Source: Planctomycetaceae bacterium (GTDB lineage: Bacteria; Planctomycetota; Phycisphaerae; Tepidisphaerales; Tepidisphaeraceae). From it: 64,000 bases of DNA. This document shows positions 9,297-18,815 of this stretch, in pieces (the first letter of the stretch is position 1; the number at the start of each line of letters is the position of its first letter). The DNA lies in the NCBI GenBank assembly GCA_027487775.1, contig JAIYCY010000007.1, positions 62,001 through 126,000 of the forward strand, in the 5' to 3' direction. The position numbers were made by a program, and so were the translations under genes. The notes under the pieces are model-generated. The model saw nothing but the letters and a program-made list of their open reading frames with translations. It ran no database searches and was not told the DNA's origin.

Positions 9297-10538
9297 TCAC
9301 TGGCCCACATCGGCAAGCAGCCGACGCGCCAATTCGTCCTTCGGATCCGCCACCAGCGCCTCTCCATACAACCGGACCGCCTCCTGGCTGCGTCCGGCGC
9401 GCTGATGTATCCAACCCATCATCGTCCGAGCAAGGGGGTCAGTTGAGTCGAGTTCTGATGCTCGTCGAAACGCCCGCATCGCTCCCTCGTGATCACCCTG
9501 CTGAATCCGCAAGAGTCCGATCATCATGTGCGTCAGCGGCTCCTGCGGGCCGAGTGCCTCGGCCTTCGAAAGCGCAAGACTCGCACGGCGAAGATCACCC
9601 TGCTCTATCGAAGCACGTGCGACACCTCGCCACGCACCGATATGAGTCGAATCGATCCGGGTCGCCTGCTCGAACGCGTCGCGTGACTCGGGCACCTGAC
9701 CCAACTTCAGCCGACATTCCGCCACCAGAAGCAGTAACTCGAAGCGGTACTCGCCGATATCGGACTGCAACAGCCGCTCCGCCTGCGAAAGTGCCTCGCT
9801 GGATCGGCCACGCTGATACAACGCCCGCGTCAGTCGCACGCGAACCGACTCGTCCGTCGGATCGAGAACCGACGCCTGACGGTACGCGTCAATGGCATCG
9901 TCGATGCGACCCGACTGCTCGTAGAGCTGACCAAGAGCATCACGAATCGCGGGACTTGTGTCGAAATACACAACGCGTTCGGCGAGCAGCTTGATCGCTT
10001 CATCCGGACGGCCGACGGTCACGTGTTGCTCGGCCGTCGCCAGGAGATAGGCCAGATCGTCGGGTCGACGCGCGCTGGCGGACTGATAGAGCTGTAGCGC
10101 CTCTTCGTGACGCTGCCAGCGCTGCGCGATCACTCCGAGGAGATAATTGATCTCTGCATCATCGATCGAAGCGGGCTCGACGCCGTCACGTGACTTCCCC
10201 TCCGGCGCTTGGGCCGTGATCAGGAGATTGCGGGCGTCGTTGAGCTGAGCTCGTGCAACTTCCAAACGGCCCTGCTCAATGCCGATGCGGGCGGCGATGA
10301 TGCGAAGCGCAGGGCTCGTCGGCTCGAGCGTGATGGCATCGCCAATCGTCTTCTCCGCTCGAACGAGGTCGCCGTTCTTGAATTGATCCTGTGCCAGGCT
10401 TCCCAGAACACCAGCGCGGGCGTTGTTCCACGCGGCCTTGGATGCTTCGCGCTGGCTGGCCTGCTTGGCTCCGGATTCACAGCCCGCACTCAGAAGTAGT
10501 GCCGAGCTGACGAACGTCGTAAGAATGATGCGCTTCAT
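9297..10538 (-). CDS. TPR-repeat lipoprotein (PilF-like candidate pilotin)
   Basis: A 413-residue protein beginning with a lipoprotein signal peptide, lipobox LSAGC (Cys near residue 19), so it is probably envelope-anchored. The rest is a run of about eight to ten tetratricopeptide repeats; several units show the A...P pattern, for example ASVLDPTDESVRVRLTRAL. In other secretion and pilus systems TPR lipoproteins act as pilotins that help the secretin reach the outer membrane. Lying 42 bases after the secretin gene, it is a good candidate for that role here, by inference. Confidence 0.9.
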   Translation of the reverse strand: MKRIILTTFVSSALLLSAGCESGAKQASQREASKAAWNNARAGVLGSLAQDQFKNGDLVRAEKTIGDAITLEPTSPALRIIAARIGIEQGRLEVARAQLNDARNLLITAQAPEGKSRDGVEPASIDDAEINYLLGVIAQRWQRHEEALQLYQSASARRPDDLAYLLATAEQHVTVGRPDEAIKLLAERVVYFDTSPAIRDALGQLYEQSGRIDDAIDAYRQASVLDPTDESVRVRLTRALYQRGRSSEALSQAERLLQSDIGEYRFELLLLVAECRLKLGQVPESRDAFEQATRIDSTHIGAWRGVARASIEQGDLRRASLALSKAEALGPQEPLTHMMIGLLRIQQGDHEGAMRAFRRASELDSTDPLARTMMGWIHQRAGRSQEAVRLYGEALVADPKDELARRLLADVGQ

Positions 10539-10580
10539 GTGTGTTTCTCCAACAATTTTCTGGGAAGTCAGATCAGTCGA

Positions 10581-12749
10581 TCAGTCCAGCGGCACGCCTA
10601 CGAGCTCTGAGGCTTCATCGACAGGCGCCGATGCCGCTGATTCATCGACGATCTGAATCGTTGAGGTCTCTGCCGTCGGCGCTTCGGATTGGCTTGCGAC
10701 TTCCGGGATGAGATCGACCTTGGGCGTCACGACAACAGGAGCCGTCGCGTTTGGTGGCGTCGAAGAACCAAACGCAGCCGAGGCTTGCTTCTCGACATCG
10801 GCAATGGTGAGTCGGCGGATAAAGTCGCGCGTGACGGCATTGTCGATGACATCATGCGACTTGCCGGTCAGCTTCTGCTTAAGTTCGATGGCTTCGATGA
10901 ACTTGGGATTGAGATTCGTGGCCTGGTTGAGAAACCACATCGCTCGGCCGTTGTCCGGGCTTGGCTTGGCCAGCTCAGTGACGGCTGCGTCGTAGGCGGC
11001 TTCTGCCAGACGTTCGCGTCCGAACGGGAGCATGCCGCGACGCACGCCGGTACGAAGTTGGTTCATGCGCCCCAGCTCTTCGGCGCTTAGACGTGCATAG
11101 GTCTCGTGATCTTTGATGATGTGCGGCGTGAGCAGGACGATGAGCTCTTCGCGAATGGTGTTGTCAGTCTGCTTTCGGAACAGAGGCCCGATGAGCGGCG
11201 CGGAACCGAGTCCGGGTACCTGACCGCGGCTTGTTGAACTGCTCTCGCGGAACAGTCCACCGATAACCACCGTATGGCCGTCGCGCACGAGAATGTTGGT
11301 GACAACCTTGCTCGTCTGCTTTTGCGGAAGCTTTCCGCCGGCGTCTTCGACAAGTGTGCCGGTCGACTCTTCGGGCAGGACTTCCATGCGGATATAGCCG
11401 TCAGCCCCGATGAAGGGGCGGAACGTGAGGCTCGTCCCGGTCTCGAGAAACTCGACGGTCCCCTGCGTGGTGTTGTCGCCGGAGAGCGTCTGAGATCGAT
11501 AGCCCAGTTCGGAGCCGACGCGGACTTCGCCCTTCTGCTTGTTGAGCACGAGAACCTTGGGGTTTGCCAGCAGTGCGGTGTCGGCGGTGGTTTCGAGTGC
11601 TTCGAGGAACATTGCAATGTTGTTCTTGACCACTCCGAGTTTGAGTCCGCTTCCGCCGAAGCTCGTGCCGACGTAGCCGCGCTCGTTGATGGCGCTGGCG
11701 TTGGCGCTTGAGGCTGCATTGGGGCCGAGCGCCGTGTTGAGACCCGGAGCCGCAGAACCTGGACCGTTGACGGTGCTGAAGTCGACTCCGCCAAGAATGG
11801 TAAAGTCGATGCCGAAGCGATTCTCTTCGGTAAGACGCGCCGTCATGATCGTCGCCTCGACAAGGATCTGCTGCGGTCGTCGATCGATCTCGGCGAGAAT
11901 GCGCTGGACCTGCTCGATGTTCTCGTCGTAGTCCGTGATGACAAGCGTGTCCGCGATGGCGCTGTTGTTTCCGCCCGTATCGCCTGATCCGCTGGAGACG
12001 CCGGTGCGCGCCGGACTGGTGACGGCGACCTCGCCTTCCTTACTCAGCGCGGGCTTGATCATGTTCTGCGCCTGATCGACGGGCGCGTAGCTCAGCCGAA
12101 AAATCTCCGTGCGACGCTGACGACGTGCCTGCTGATTCTGAGCGTCCTCGGCCTGCGTAAAGACATACAGAAAGTTGCCCTCTTCACGCCAAACATAGCC
12201 GTTGGATTTCAGGATGGCATCGAGTGCTTCACGAATGGTCACGCCGTAAAGATTGGCGGTGATCTGCCCGCGAACTTCGCGACTGGCGATAATGTTAGTC
12301 TGGCTCTGCAGCGAGAGCATGCGCAGCACGTCGAGGATGTTGGCATCAGACACGTGAATCTCGACCGTTCCAAAACGCGGATCGACATGAACCGCACCGG
12401 GCTGCGGCGACGGAGCCGGCGCTTCGGCGGCTGGCGCGAACGGGTCTACCGCGCCGGACAACTCAGACGATCCAGCATTACTGCCTCCGCTTTCTGCCGC
12501 GGCAGTGGAGGCGTCCATCGAACTTGAGGGAGAATCAGCTGCGACCGCTTGCGACGCGTTCGAGGCGGGATCGGACAATGGTCCCGTTGTCGACGACTGA
12601 CCGGACAACGGCGTCGGCGCGATCGACAGGCCCAGCAGCGCGATCACTGCCAGGACGCTGCGTGACATGACGCGGCATTTGTGAGTTCCAACTGTACGAT
12701 TCTGACAGACAGATCGTGCGGCTCGGCTGTTGCGTGTCTGGCGGTTCAT
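10581..12749 (-). CDS. gspD: Type II secretion / type IV pilus outer-membrane secretin (GspD/PilQ family)
   Basis: About 722 residues from ATG 12749 (GGAGAAG upstream), with a signal peptide around MSRSVLAVIALLGLSIA. A single STN/N0-like domain (about 115-200) is followed by one N1-type domain and the secretin core, with VEATIMTARL, a Gly/Ser gate region, VRDGHTVVIGGLFRE and LIVLLTPHII. This is shorter in N-domains than classical GspD and closer to PilQ. After the core, about 170 residues include a TPR-like helical stretch and a Pro/Ser-rich tail, an unusual extension that could bind the TPR lipoprotein. Confidence 0.93.
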   Translation of the reverse strand: MNRQTRNSRAARSVCQNRTVGTHKCRVMSRSVLAVIALLGLSIAPTPLSGQSSTTGPLSDPASNASQAVAADSPSSSMDASTAAAESGGSNAGSSELSGAVDPFAPAAEAPAPSPQPGAVHVDPRFGTVEIHVSDANILDVLRMLSLQSQTNIIASREVRGQITANLYGVTIREALDAILKSNGYVWREEGNFLYVFTQAEDAQNQQARRQRRTEIFRLSYAPVDQAQNMIKPALSKEGEVAVTSPARTGVSSGSGDTGGNNSAIADTLVITDYDENIEQVQRILAEIDRRPQQILVEATIMTARLTEENRFGIDFTILGGVDFSTVNGPGSAAPGLNTALGPNAASSANASAINERGYVGTSFGGSGLKLGVVKNNIAMFLEALETTADTALLANPKVLVLNKQKGEVRVGSELGYRSQTLSGDNTTQGTVEFLETGTSLTFRPFIGADGYIRMEVLPEESTGTLVEDAGGKLPQKQTSKVVTNILVRDGHTVVIGGLFRESSSTSRGQVPGLGSAPLIGPLFRKQTDNTIREELIVLLTPHIIKDHETYARLSAEELGRMNQLRTGVRRGMLPFGRERLAEAAYDAAVTELAKPSPDNGRAMWFLNQATNLNPKFIEAIELKQKLTGKSHDVIDNAVTRDFIRRLTIADVEKQASAAFGSSTPPNATAPVVVTPKVDLIPEVASQSEAPTAETSTIQIVDESAASAPVDEASELVGVPLD

Positions 12750-12844
12750 GGCTTCTCCGGCTTGGTGTGCAGGTTGCAATCGCAAGGAATGACTGACGGC
12801 TTCTCTGTGAGTGAAACGAACGGGATGGGACAACGAATCATTCT

Positions 12845-13534
12845 TCAGTCGATGAGCTTGACGGGATCAACATCTCCACGAAGCGAAACGGCAATGCGGA
12901 TGCCATCACGCTCGACAATCAGTTGCCGGCCCTCAATGGCCCGAACAACAAAGCTGACCTTCGGGGTCGAACTCTCGTCTTCGACAACTTCACCGACGCG
13001 AAGGACCCGACCGTTGACCATGGCCGTGGACATCGGTCCATTGCTCATGATCGATTGGACATTCAGACGCTCGGCGGCTCGGATCAGTAACGATCTTCGC
13101 GACTCGGTCTGCCTAAGAGCATCGGCCCGAGCGTTGAGCGACTTTTCTGCCCGGTCCCAAACCGTCACGGATCGCGGAGAATCACCGCTCGATTCCGTGT
13201 ACGGACCGGCGAGCGGAAAACGAGACAAATCAAAGGCAAACAGGTCTCGTGCGATCGGTTCTATCGGGCGTGCGAGCCAGGTCTCCAGATCCTTCTGCTG
13301 TTTCACCGATCTCCGGGACGTGAAGGTAGACGGCTTTTCTTCTGCGGATTTCTTCGGATCAGCACTGGGCATCGTGTTCGCAGCGGCCGCTTTCGGACCC
13401 GCACCGGCCAGTGCCTGCCAGGCGATCGCGATCGCGAGGATCGCAAGCAATGCTGTGAGAAGGCCGATCTTCTGCTTCTGATCACGAATCGATTCAGGCA
13501 GACGATTCCAGAGATTTTCGAGTTTGGCGTTCAT
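12845..13534 (-). CDS. PilP/GspC-like inner-membrane periplasmic linker protein
   Basis: A 229-residue protein with a short cytoplasmic start, one membrane segment (about 22-43), a variable Lys/Ser-rich stretch, and a small C-terminal beta domain with MVNGRVLRVGEVV, VRAIEGRQLIVERDGI. That strand pattern matches the homology-region domain shared by GspC and PilP, which touches the secretin N0 domain. Its position between PilO-like and secretin genes fits exactly. Sequence similarity is not strong enough to choose between GspC and PilP. Confidence 0.75.
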   Translation of the reverse strand: MNAKLENLWNRLPESIRDQKQKIGLLTALLAILAIAIAWQALAGAGPKAAAANTMPSADPKKSAEEKPSTFTSRRSVKQQKDLETWLARPIEPIARDLFAFDLSRFPLAGPYTESSGDSPRSVTVWDRAEKSLNARADALRQTESRRSLLIRAAERLNVQSIMSNGPMSTAMVNGRVLRVGEVVEDESSTPKVSFVVRAIEGRQLIVERDGIRIAVSLRGDVDPVKLID

Positions 13535-13565
13535 GGTGGACTCTATTCAATGGCTGGAATTCCGC

Positions 13566-14114
13566 TCATTCGCTGAAGTAAAGGCAAAGGGTCAATTCGA
13601 CGCGAACGGCGCCCTGCGAACGGGCGTCGGCCTGCTTGATTGAGAGCGATCGCGTGCGACTCAGCACCTCCAGCGAGTCAATCGCAGCCAGAAAGCCCGC
13701 AGTCTGATCAAACGCCGCTTCAAACTTGATCGTGAACGGTTGCTCAACGCAGTCAATGAGACGCTTGTCTGAGTTCTGCCGAATCTCGAATTTTCTAAGG
13801 GCGTACTGGTCCTTCAGCTGGGCGATCTGAGATTGGAGTGCCGGTAGATCCGCGCGAGGTCGCAGAGGCTTGAATCGACCTACCTGCTGGCGAAGCTGCT
13901 CCACTCGCGCGTTCAGTTCAGGTAGACGCGATGCCTGCTGATTGGCAGCGATTAATTCTTCGTGCAAGACCGCGTTCGTCGATCGCGCGGCCGCCGAACT
14001 CGACTCGGCTGGCCTGACCAAGGCGGCCCACGCAGCAATGATCGCGACCGTGGCCACAATGGCCATTCGCTTTCTGCGTCGATTGATCGTTCGGGCTTTC
14101 TCTCGGAGCGTCAT
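13566..14114 (-). CDS. PilO/GspM-like inner-membrane assembly protein
   Basis: About 182 residues. The ATG at 14114 is chosen because a GAGAG lies upstream; a TTG at 14138 has no site. The architecture is a basic cytoplasmic start, one membrane segment (about residues 18-37), a coiled coil (ARVEQLRQQVGRF...), and a periplasmic ferredoxin-like alpha/beta domain with a FAAIDSLEVLSR-type helix. This is the PilO layout; the call rests on layout and on its place after PilN. Confidence 0.75.
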   Translation of the reverse strand: MTLREKARTINRRRKRMAIVATVAIIAAWAALVRPAESSSAAARSTNAVLHEELIAANQQASRLPELNARVEQLRQQVGRFKPLRPRADLPALQSQIAQLKDQYALRKFEIRQNSDKRLIDCVEQPFTIKFEAAFDQTAGFLAAIDSLEVLSRTRSLSIKQADARSQGAVRVELTLCLYFSE

Positions 14115-14171
14115 GGGAAACTCTCGCTTGCGGTTCAATGGAAGTCGATGCGGAATCGATTCACTTCCGCG

Positions 14172-14801
14172 TTAATCATCAATTGTCATGTCCAGAGGAA
14201 TTCGAAAATTGATGGCAAAGGATCGCACTACGCGCCGATCGCGCTGTTGTTCAACTGAACTCACAAGTTGAACAGAATCGAAGAATCGCTGGTCGGAGAG
14301 ACGGGCATTGAACTCGGCGATGGCGGAATCGTCCGGAGCGATCCCGCGGAGCGTGACCTCGAGGAATCGCTCCACCTGCGGCTTAATCTTGGATCGGCTG
14401 GATGAACGGGTCAGATCCGTGAGCGGGATCGCATGTTCGACCTGTTCCTGAGCGTACTCCGACAGGCTCACCGCGTCGGGCTGGCAGTTGCCTACTTCCT
14501 GCAGGATTCGACCGACTTCGATGGGCAATCCGAGTTGACCGACCAGATGCTGCTTACTCAGAAGTTCGGTTTGAAAACGCTGAAGTTCCTCGAGCTGTCG
14601 AACCTCGCGATAACGCTCATCGAGCTGCGTGCGCGTTTCGTCCAACTCACTCGATGCGAGCGCTGCTGATCGATGCCCGATGAACGACCACGCGGTCAGC
14701 AGCCCCGCCAACGCCAGAGCGGTGGACCATTGGAGGTTGAGCAGTCGCTGCTGCCGGCGGGCGATGGGATACCATTCCGGAATGAAGTTGGGCTCAGCCA
14801 T
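14172..14801 (-). CDS. PilN-like inner-membrane assembly protein
   Basis: A 209-residue protein starting MAEPNFIPEWY, then one membrane segment (about 22-45), a coiled coil, and a periplasmic alpha/beta domain. The short cytoplasmic N-terminus with conserved NFIP resembles the PilN motif NLLP that inserts into PilM. Its ATG overlaps the end of the pilM-like gene by eight bases, a sign of translational coupling and of a PilM-PilN complex. Confidence 0.82.
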   Translation of the reverse strand: MAEPNFIPEWYPIARRQQRLLNLQWSTALALAGLLTAWSFIGHRSAALASSELDETRTQLDERYREVRQLEELQRFQTELLSKQHLVGQLGLPIEVGRILQEVGNCQPDAVSLSEYAQEQVEHAIPLTDLTRSSSRSKIKPQVERFLEVTLRGIAPDDSAIAEFNARLSDQRFFDSVQLVSSVEQQRDRRVVRSFAINFRIPLDMTIDD

Positions 14802-16143
14802 GGTGTTTCACCTCGTGGGCAACGGCGTCGGCTTCACTTGCAATCGCGCCGATCCCTGCTGGCGCTGCAGCCGCGACGAGACGGGAATTGCCAACGTGAA
14901 CGGATTCGGGCTGCAAGCTGCTGCCAGGCAATACCGCCGCATTCGTGGCTCGATCTGCAGTCTGAAGATGATCAACTACCGGTGCCGGACTCGTCGCAGA
15001 ACCGCTGGCCACCTGAGATTCTCGCGATGCACCGGTTCGATCGGGGAACGGCCCCTCGGCGTCGCGAAGCGAAAGCCCGAAGGCGAGCGACCATGTCGCA
15101 AGAACCCCCGAGCGATCGTGCGGCTTCATCCGACTGAGATCTGCATTGAGTAACGCACGACTCGGCTCGACCGTCAGTGGAAGAACATCGGCAAGCACAC
15201 GCAACACCGACGGATCGCCTGCCTCATTCCCGGCCACACGCAGACGCGTCGGACGCGAACCGCGGAAGTTGACGGAAAAATACCGAAGACAGCTTACGAC
15301 TTCGCGCGCCAAATGATCCACCAGCGGACGTGTGGCATCGAAGACCGCCTGCCGAACAGGATCGCTCCCCATGACATCCACGCTCGATGCAGTCTCGATG
15401 AGACGATTCCGGAGCGTCCACGCTTCTTCGGTCGTTATCCCAAGCTTCCGCGATACCGCGTGCGTGAGTTGCCAACCCCCCACTTCAATGGACTTAAAAA
15501 ACGAGAGCCCATTCCCGCGCCCGATCAGCATATGCGTCCTGCGAAGTCCAAAGTCGAGAATCACGTTGACTTCCTGAGCATCATCGCGGCGTCGAGCAAA
15601 GCGACCGACGGTGCGATAGAGGGCAAGTGGTTCGAAGTCGAGACCCACTGGAACAAATCCCAGCGCGTGCCATGACTCGATGAGCGAATCGATCCTGCTG
15701 CTGTCGGCAAGGATGCCGAGCACCTCATGCTGCATGCCAGTGCCGCTGCGCACTTCGCCGCACGGTATAAGGCCGATACGCGGCTCGTCCGGACCGGGGG
15801 CGATCGTCTGTCTCAATTCAAACTCGGCGGCGACCAGAAGATCCTGCTCGGGCATCGGAGGAAGCCGCAGACTCTTGACCGTTACAAACTCTCGAGGCAA
15901 CGAAAGCGTGCATTGCCGTCCGACGAATCCACCTTGCCTGAGCAGTCGAATCAATTGATCCTTCACGATCGGAAGCTCGGGCGTGCGACCGGCGGGCGTC
16001 TTCTCGCGAACCTCATCCGACCATCGTGCACGAGCTGCAGCCATGACGACCGGACCGTGCTCTCCGACGGAGAGTTGGATCATCCGAACGCCGGACGCGC
16101 CGATGTCAATGCCGATGGGAAGTGGTTGGCCGGAGCGCTTCAT
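14794..16143 (-). CDS. pilM: PilM-like actin-fold assembly protein
   Basis: A 449-residue cytoplasmic protein of the PilM/GspL actin-like family. The phosphate-binding loop IGIDIGASGVRMIQL lies at residues about 10-24; the second strand-turn is NVILDFGLRRTHMLIG (about 190), followed by a GGWQLT motif and RVAGNEAGDPS (about 300). A Pro/Ala/Ser-rich tail of about 90 residues follows, absent from typical PilM. Together with the PilN, PilO and PilP-like genes downstream it forms the usual PilMNOP order. Confidence 0.88.
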   Translation of the reverse strand: MKRSGQPLPIGIDIGASGVRMIQLSVGEHGPVVMAAARARWSDEVREKTPAGRTPELPIVKDQLIRLLRQGGFVGRQCTLSLPREFVTVKSLRLPPMPEQDLLVAAEFELRQTIAPGPDEPRIGLIPCGEVRSGTGMQHEVLGILADSSRIDSLIESWHALGFVPVGLDFEPLALYRTVGRFARRRDDAQEVNVILDFGLRRTHMLIGRGNGLSFFKSIEVGGWQLTHAVSRKLGITTEEAWTLRNRLIETASSVDVMGSDPVRQAVFDATRPLVDHLAREVVSCLRYFSVNFRGSRPTRLRVAGNEAGDPSVLRVLADVLPLTVEPSRALLNADLSRMKPHDRSGVLATWSLAFGLSLRDAEGPFPDRTGASRESQVASGSATSPAPVVDHLQTADRATNAAVLPGSSLQPESVHVGNSRLVAAAAPAGIGAIASEADAVAHEVKHHG

Positions 16144-16190
16144 GATGGATCCTTGGGATCACGTTCGAGTGGGCGTTTGACGCAACTGAG

Positions 16191-16718
16191 TTACTCGACG
16201 CTGATTTCTCCGGTGAAGGGTTCGACTCGAATGTTGATCGTGCGATCGCCGCTCCTCAGCACGATGACGCCGGCTACGCCGAGCGTTGCGGGGTCATCGC
16301 CGTCCGGGTCGCTTGTTCCGGGGCTACCGGTCGCATCAAAACGCAGCACGCTGCGTCCGGCGAAATCAACCGAATCAACAGCGACCGCCGCAAGTGCATC
16401 AGACTTGGCCTGCGCTGCGAATCCCACCACGAAGGGCGTCTTCTCCACAGGATGCACAACCTGCTCCGGCTCCGTCGACGCCCCGGTGCTGCGGGCAAGG
16501 TCATAGCCGACGTCATCGAAACGAATGTAGTAGGTTCGCTGCGACGCAACCGCCATGTTCTGTGCATACTGCAGATCGGCGACAACCTTCCTCGCCGCCG
16601 CGCTCAGTCGCATCTCGCCGTGACTGCTCACCATCGGCACCACGACCAGCGCAGCAATCCCCACGATCGTCAGCACGATCAGGAGTTCGATGAGTGTGAA
16701 TGCATGTCGTTTCAGCAC
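16191..16718 (-). CDS. GspH-type minor pseudopilin
   Basis: A 175-residue protein with a type IV prepilin leader, MLKRHAFTLIELLIVL. Cleavage is expected before Phe, and the Glu at +5 is present. A 20-residue hydrophobic helix precedes a beta-rich domain with RKVVADLQYAQNMAVASQRTYYIRF, the GspH/FimT signature. Minor pseudopilins form the tip of the pseudopilus. It sits between the GspK/PilX-like gene and pilM. Confidence 0.9.
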   Translation of the reverse strand: MLKRHAFTLIELLIVLTIVGIAALVVVPMVSSHGEMRLSAAARKVVADLQYAQNMAVASQRTYYIRFDDVGYDLARSTGASTEPEQVVHPVEKTPFVVGFAAQAKSDALAAVAVDSVDFAGRSVLRFDATGSPGTSDPDGDDPATLGVAGVIVLRSGDRTINIRVEPFTGEISVE

Positions 16719-16844
16719 AAAGATTCTTTCGACAGGGACTATGCCTGTGGAAAGTGATCGGCGCTAAAACGGTGCGGCTGAATGGTGAGAAGTGTGTTGT
16801 CTGTGCGTCCGAGAAATCGCGAGAGCTTGGTTGTGGAAACCTCG

Positions 16845-18047
16845 TTATTCCACGACACGCCAGCCAAGAATCTCGATTTTTGTCGGGGCAGTCGAAGCCG
16901 AAGTGCTCGTCGGATCGGCAGCAAGTCCGCCCGAAGGAAGGTTGACCGCGATCGGACCTCGGAAGTTATCGATGGCAGGCGAAAGACCCGTCATCATGAG
17001 TGCTCCATTGATCGTCAGTTGCGGAGTCGTACGACCGTCACCAAGAATGTCGTCACTGACGAGCGTCAGACCGTTGATGTTCACGCGCGGCGGCCTGCTG
17101 GTCGTGCCGCGAAGGTCCAAATCCCCAAGCGTGATGATCGCAGGCATTCCAGGTTCGGGATTGATGTTCACGTTGCCGATCATGCGAATCGAAGATGTCA
17201 GTCCAAGATGGACGATCGTCCCGTTGAAATTGACATCCGTGAGCGTGATCGGACCAGAAGTGACCAAAACCTTACCTGGATTGTTGCTGCCAAAGAGAGA
17301 CGTGGCATTGGCTGCTGTGATCGTGGTGTTCGACGGGACCACCGTTGCCGAGACGTTGGTGCCATTGAACCTGTACGGTCGAGTCGTGGGGCTGACACTC
17401 AGAGCAACCGAGGCGATGAGCGGAACACTCGCCGTCAGAGGCTCGGCAGCCCCGTCACGTAGAAAATCCGCATGGGTGATTCTGGAAAGAATCTTGCCGG
17501 CGGGAAGGTGTGGCGCTGTGATTTGGCCCATGCTGGCAAGCGGACCCGAGACGGTCATGTTCGCGGGAATGGTCATGTTGGCGAACGTTCCCACGGCGTG
17601 CTTCACACGTTGAGCCTCCGACGACAGCCGCACCCTGGCTTCGGTCGTTGCGCCGAGCACCTCAGACCCCTCGATCGCTCGCGTGTTGCTGCGTATGCGA
17701 AAAATGCCCTGGCCCATCGATGCAACCGCAATCCGAACGCTCGATCCATCACCGAACGGATCAAGATCGCTGTGTCCACCAAAATATGTTCGCCCGCCCT
17801 CGGTGATGGTCGCAGAACCAGCGGGCATCTCGTCTGGATTCATGAGATAATGCAACGCAAGGCTCGCACCACTCTCGGCTGCATATCGAGACTGCACCGC
17901 TGAAACCGTATTGCTGTTGACCTGCGAGTGAAGCTGAGTGCTCGACAAGATCGCCCACGCGAGCAACGATGCCGTCGCCACCACGATCAGCACCATCACC
18001 AGCGCAAATCCGCGGGCGGTCGAATGATGGACTGTTGCTCTTGCCAT
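16845..18047 (-). CDS. PilX/GspK-like minor pilin-type protein
   Basis: About 400 residues from ATG 18047 (GGAAAC upstream, 23 bases after the previous stop). The N-terminus ARGFALVMVLIVVATASLLAWAIL is a pilin-like hydrophobic helix without the +5 Glu, as in GspK/PilX tip proteins. SRYAAESGASLALHYLM follows, the PilX N-domain pattern. The remainder is Thr/Gly/Ser-rich, low in charge, and looks like a repetitive beta structure. The large C-terminal part is not recognisable beyond that. Confidence 0.75.
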   Translation of the reverse strand: MARATVHHSTARGFALVMVLIVVATASLLAWAILSSTQLHSQVNSNTVSAVQSRYAAESGASLALHYLMNPDEMPAGSATITEGGRTYFGGHSDLDPFGDGSSVRIAVASMGQGIFRIRSNTRAIEGSEVLGATTEARVRLSSEAQRVKHAVGTFANMTIPANMTVSGPLASMGQITAPHLPAGKILSRITHADFLRDGAAEPLTASVPLIASVALSVSPTTRPYRFNGTNVSATVVPSNTTITAANATSLFGSNNPGKVLVTSGPITLTDVNFNGTIVHLGLTSSIRMIGNVNINPEPGMPAIITLGDLDLRGTTSRPPRVNINGLTLVSDDILGDGRTTPQLTINGALMMTGLSPAIDNFRGPIAVNLPSGGLAADPTSTSASTAPTKIEILGWRVVE

Positions 18048-18069
18048 GACGGTTTCCATGTTGAACGAA

Positions 18070-18753
18070 CTACGAAGGAGATCTCGGACGAAGTGGCGCA
18101 CGCAATACCGCCCGACCACCAATCAAACGCGATGATTCGTTCTGCGTCAGTTGCAGCGTGTACAAAACAGACGGACGCATGCTTGCCGAATCGACAAACT
18201 CGAACGAAGCCGCAGTCACACCGATGCGATCTTCGTCCGTTGACCCCGCCACAGTCATCGGCGAGTCGATGAACGGCAGCAACTTAAACGTATCGATGAT
18301 CGCCGGGTCCGTCGGATCAAAATCCGACCGGATCGCGGTCGCAAGATCCGATCCCACCAGGCCCGACTTCGGTCGAATCAGTCGAATCGTCCTTTCAACG
18401 CCAACAAACTCCAGCACCGCCAACTCTCCAAGCTGCACGATCCCATCAGGTGAACCAGTCACACCGTCGTAGCTCCACATCAACACACGGCTGCCGCTTG
18501 CGTCCTGATCGATCGCCGTCACATAACGCGCATCTCGCAGAACCGAGTCCACCACCGCACCCACTCGATTCGTCGTAACCGCCACCGACGCGCTGACGTC
18601 TGTCGCATGCCAGCCCGCTGCAACTGTGGTCATCAACGACGCCAGCCCCATCATGATGATGCCGCAAATCCCGAGCGCCAGCAGCAACTCGACAACGGTT
18701 AAACCCCGCGTCGACGCACCCGTCCTGCCTGAAGTTGGAAACGATCGACCCAT
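18070..18753 (-). CDS. GspJ/PilW-like minor pseudopilin
   Basis: About 227 residues if it starts at ATG 18753. A GTG at 18816 that touches the preceding stop codon would add 21 residues. The leader is STRGLTVVELLLALGICGI: Gly before the cleavage site, Glu at +5, long hydrophobic helix. The remaining domain has GspJ/PilW features, such as RLIRPKSG and an ending RLIGGRAVLRAPLRPR. It follows the GspI-like gene directly. Confidence 0.82.
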   Translation of the reverse strand: MGRSFPTSGRTGASTRGLTVVELLLALGICGIIMMGLASLMTTVAAGWHATDVSASVAVTTNRVGAVVDSVLRDARYVTAIDQDASGSRVLMWSYDGVTGSPDGIVQLGELAVLEFVGVERTIRLIRPKSGLVGSDLATAIRSDFDPTDPAIIDTFKLLPFIDSPMTVAGSTDEDRIGVTAASFEFVDSASMRPSVLYTLQLTQNESSRLIGGRAVLRAPLRPRSPS

Positions 18754-18815
18754 ATTGCTCGGGTAACTGAATTCTGACCAGACAAACTCACGCCGAAGGA
18801 CGCAAGAAGCCCGCA

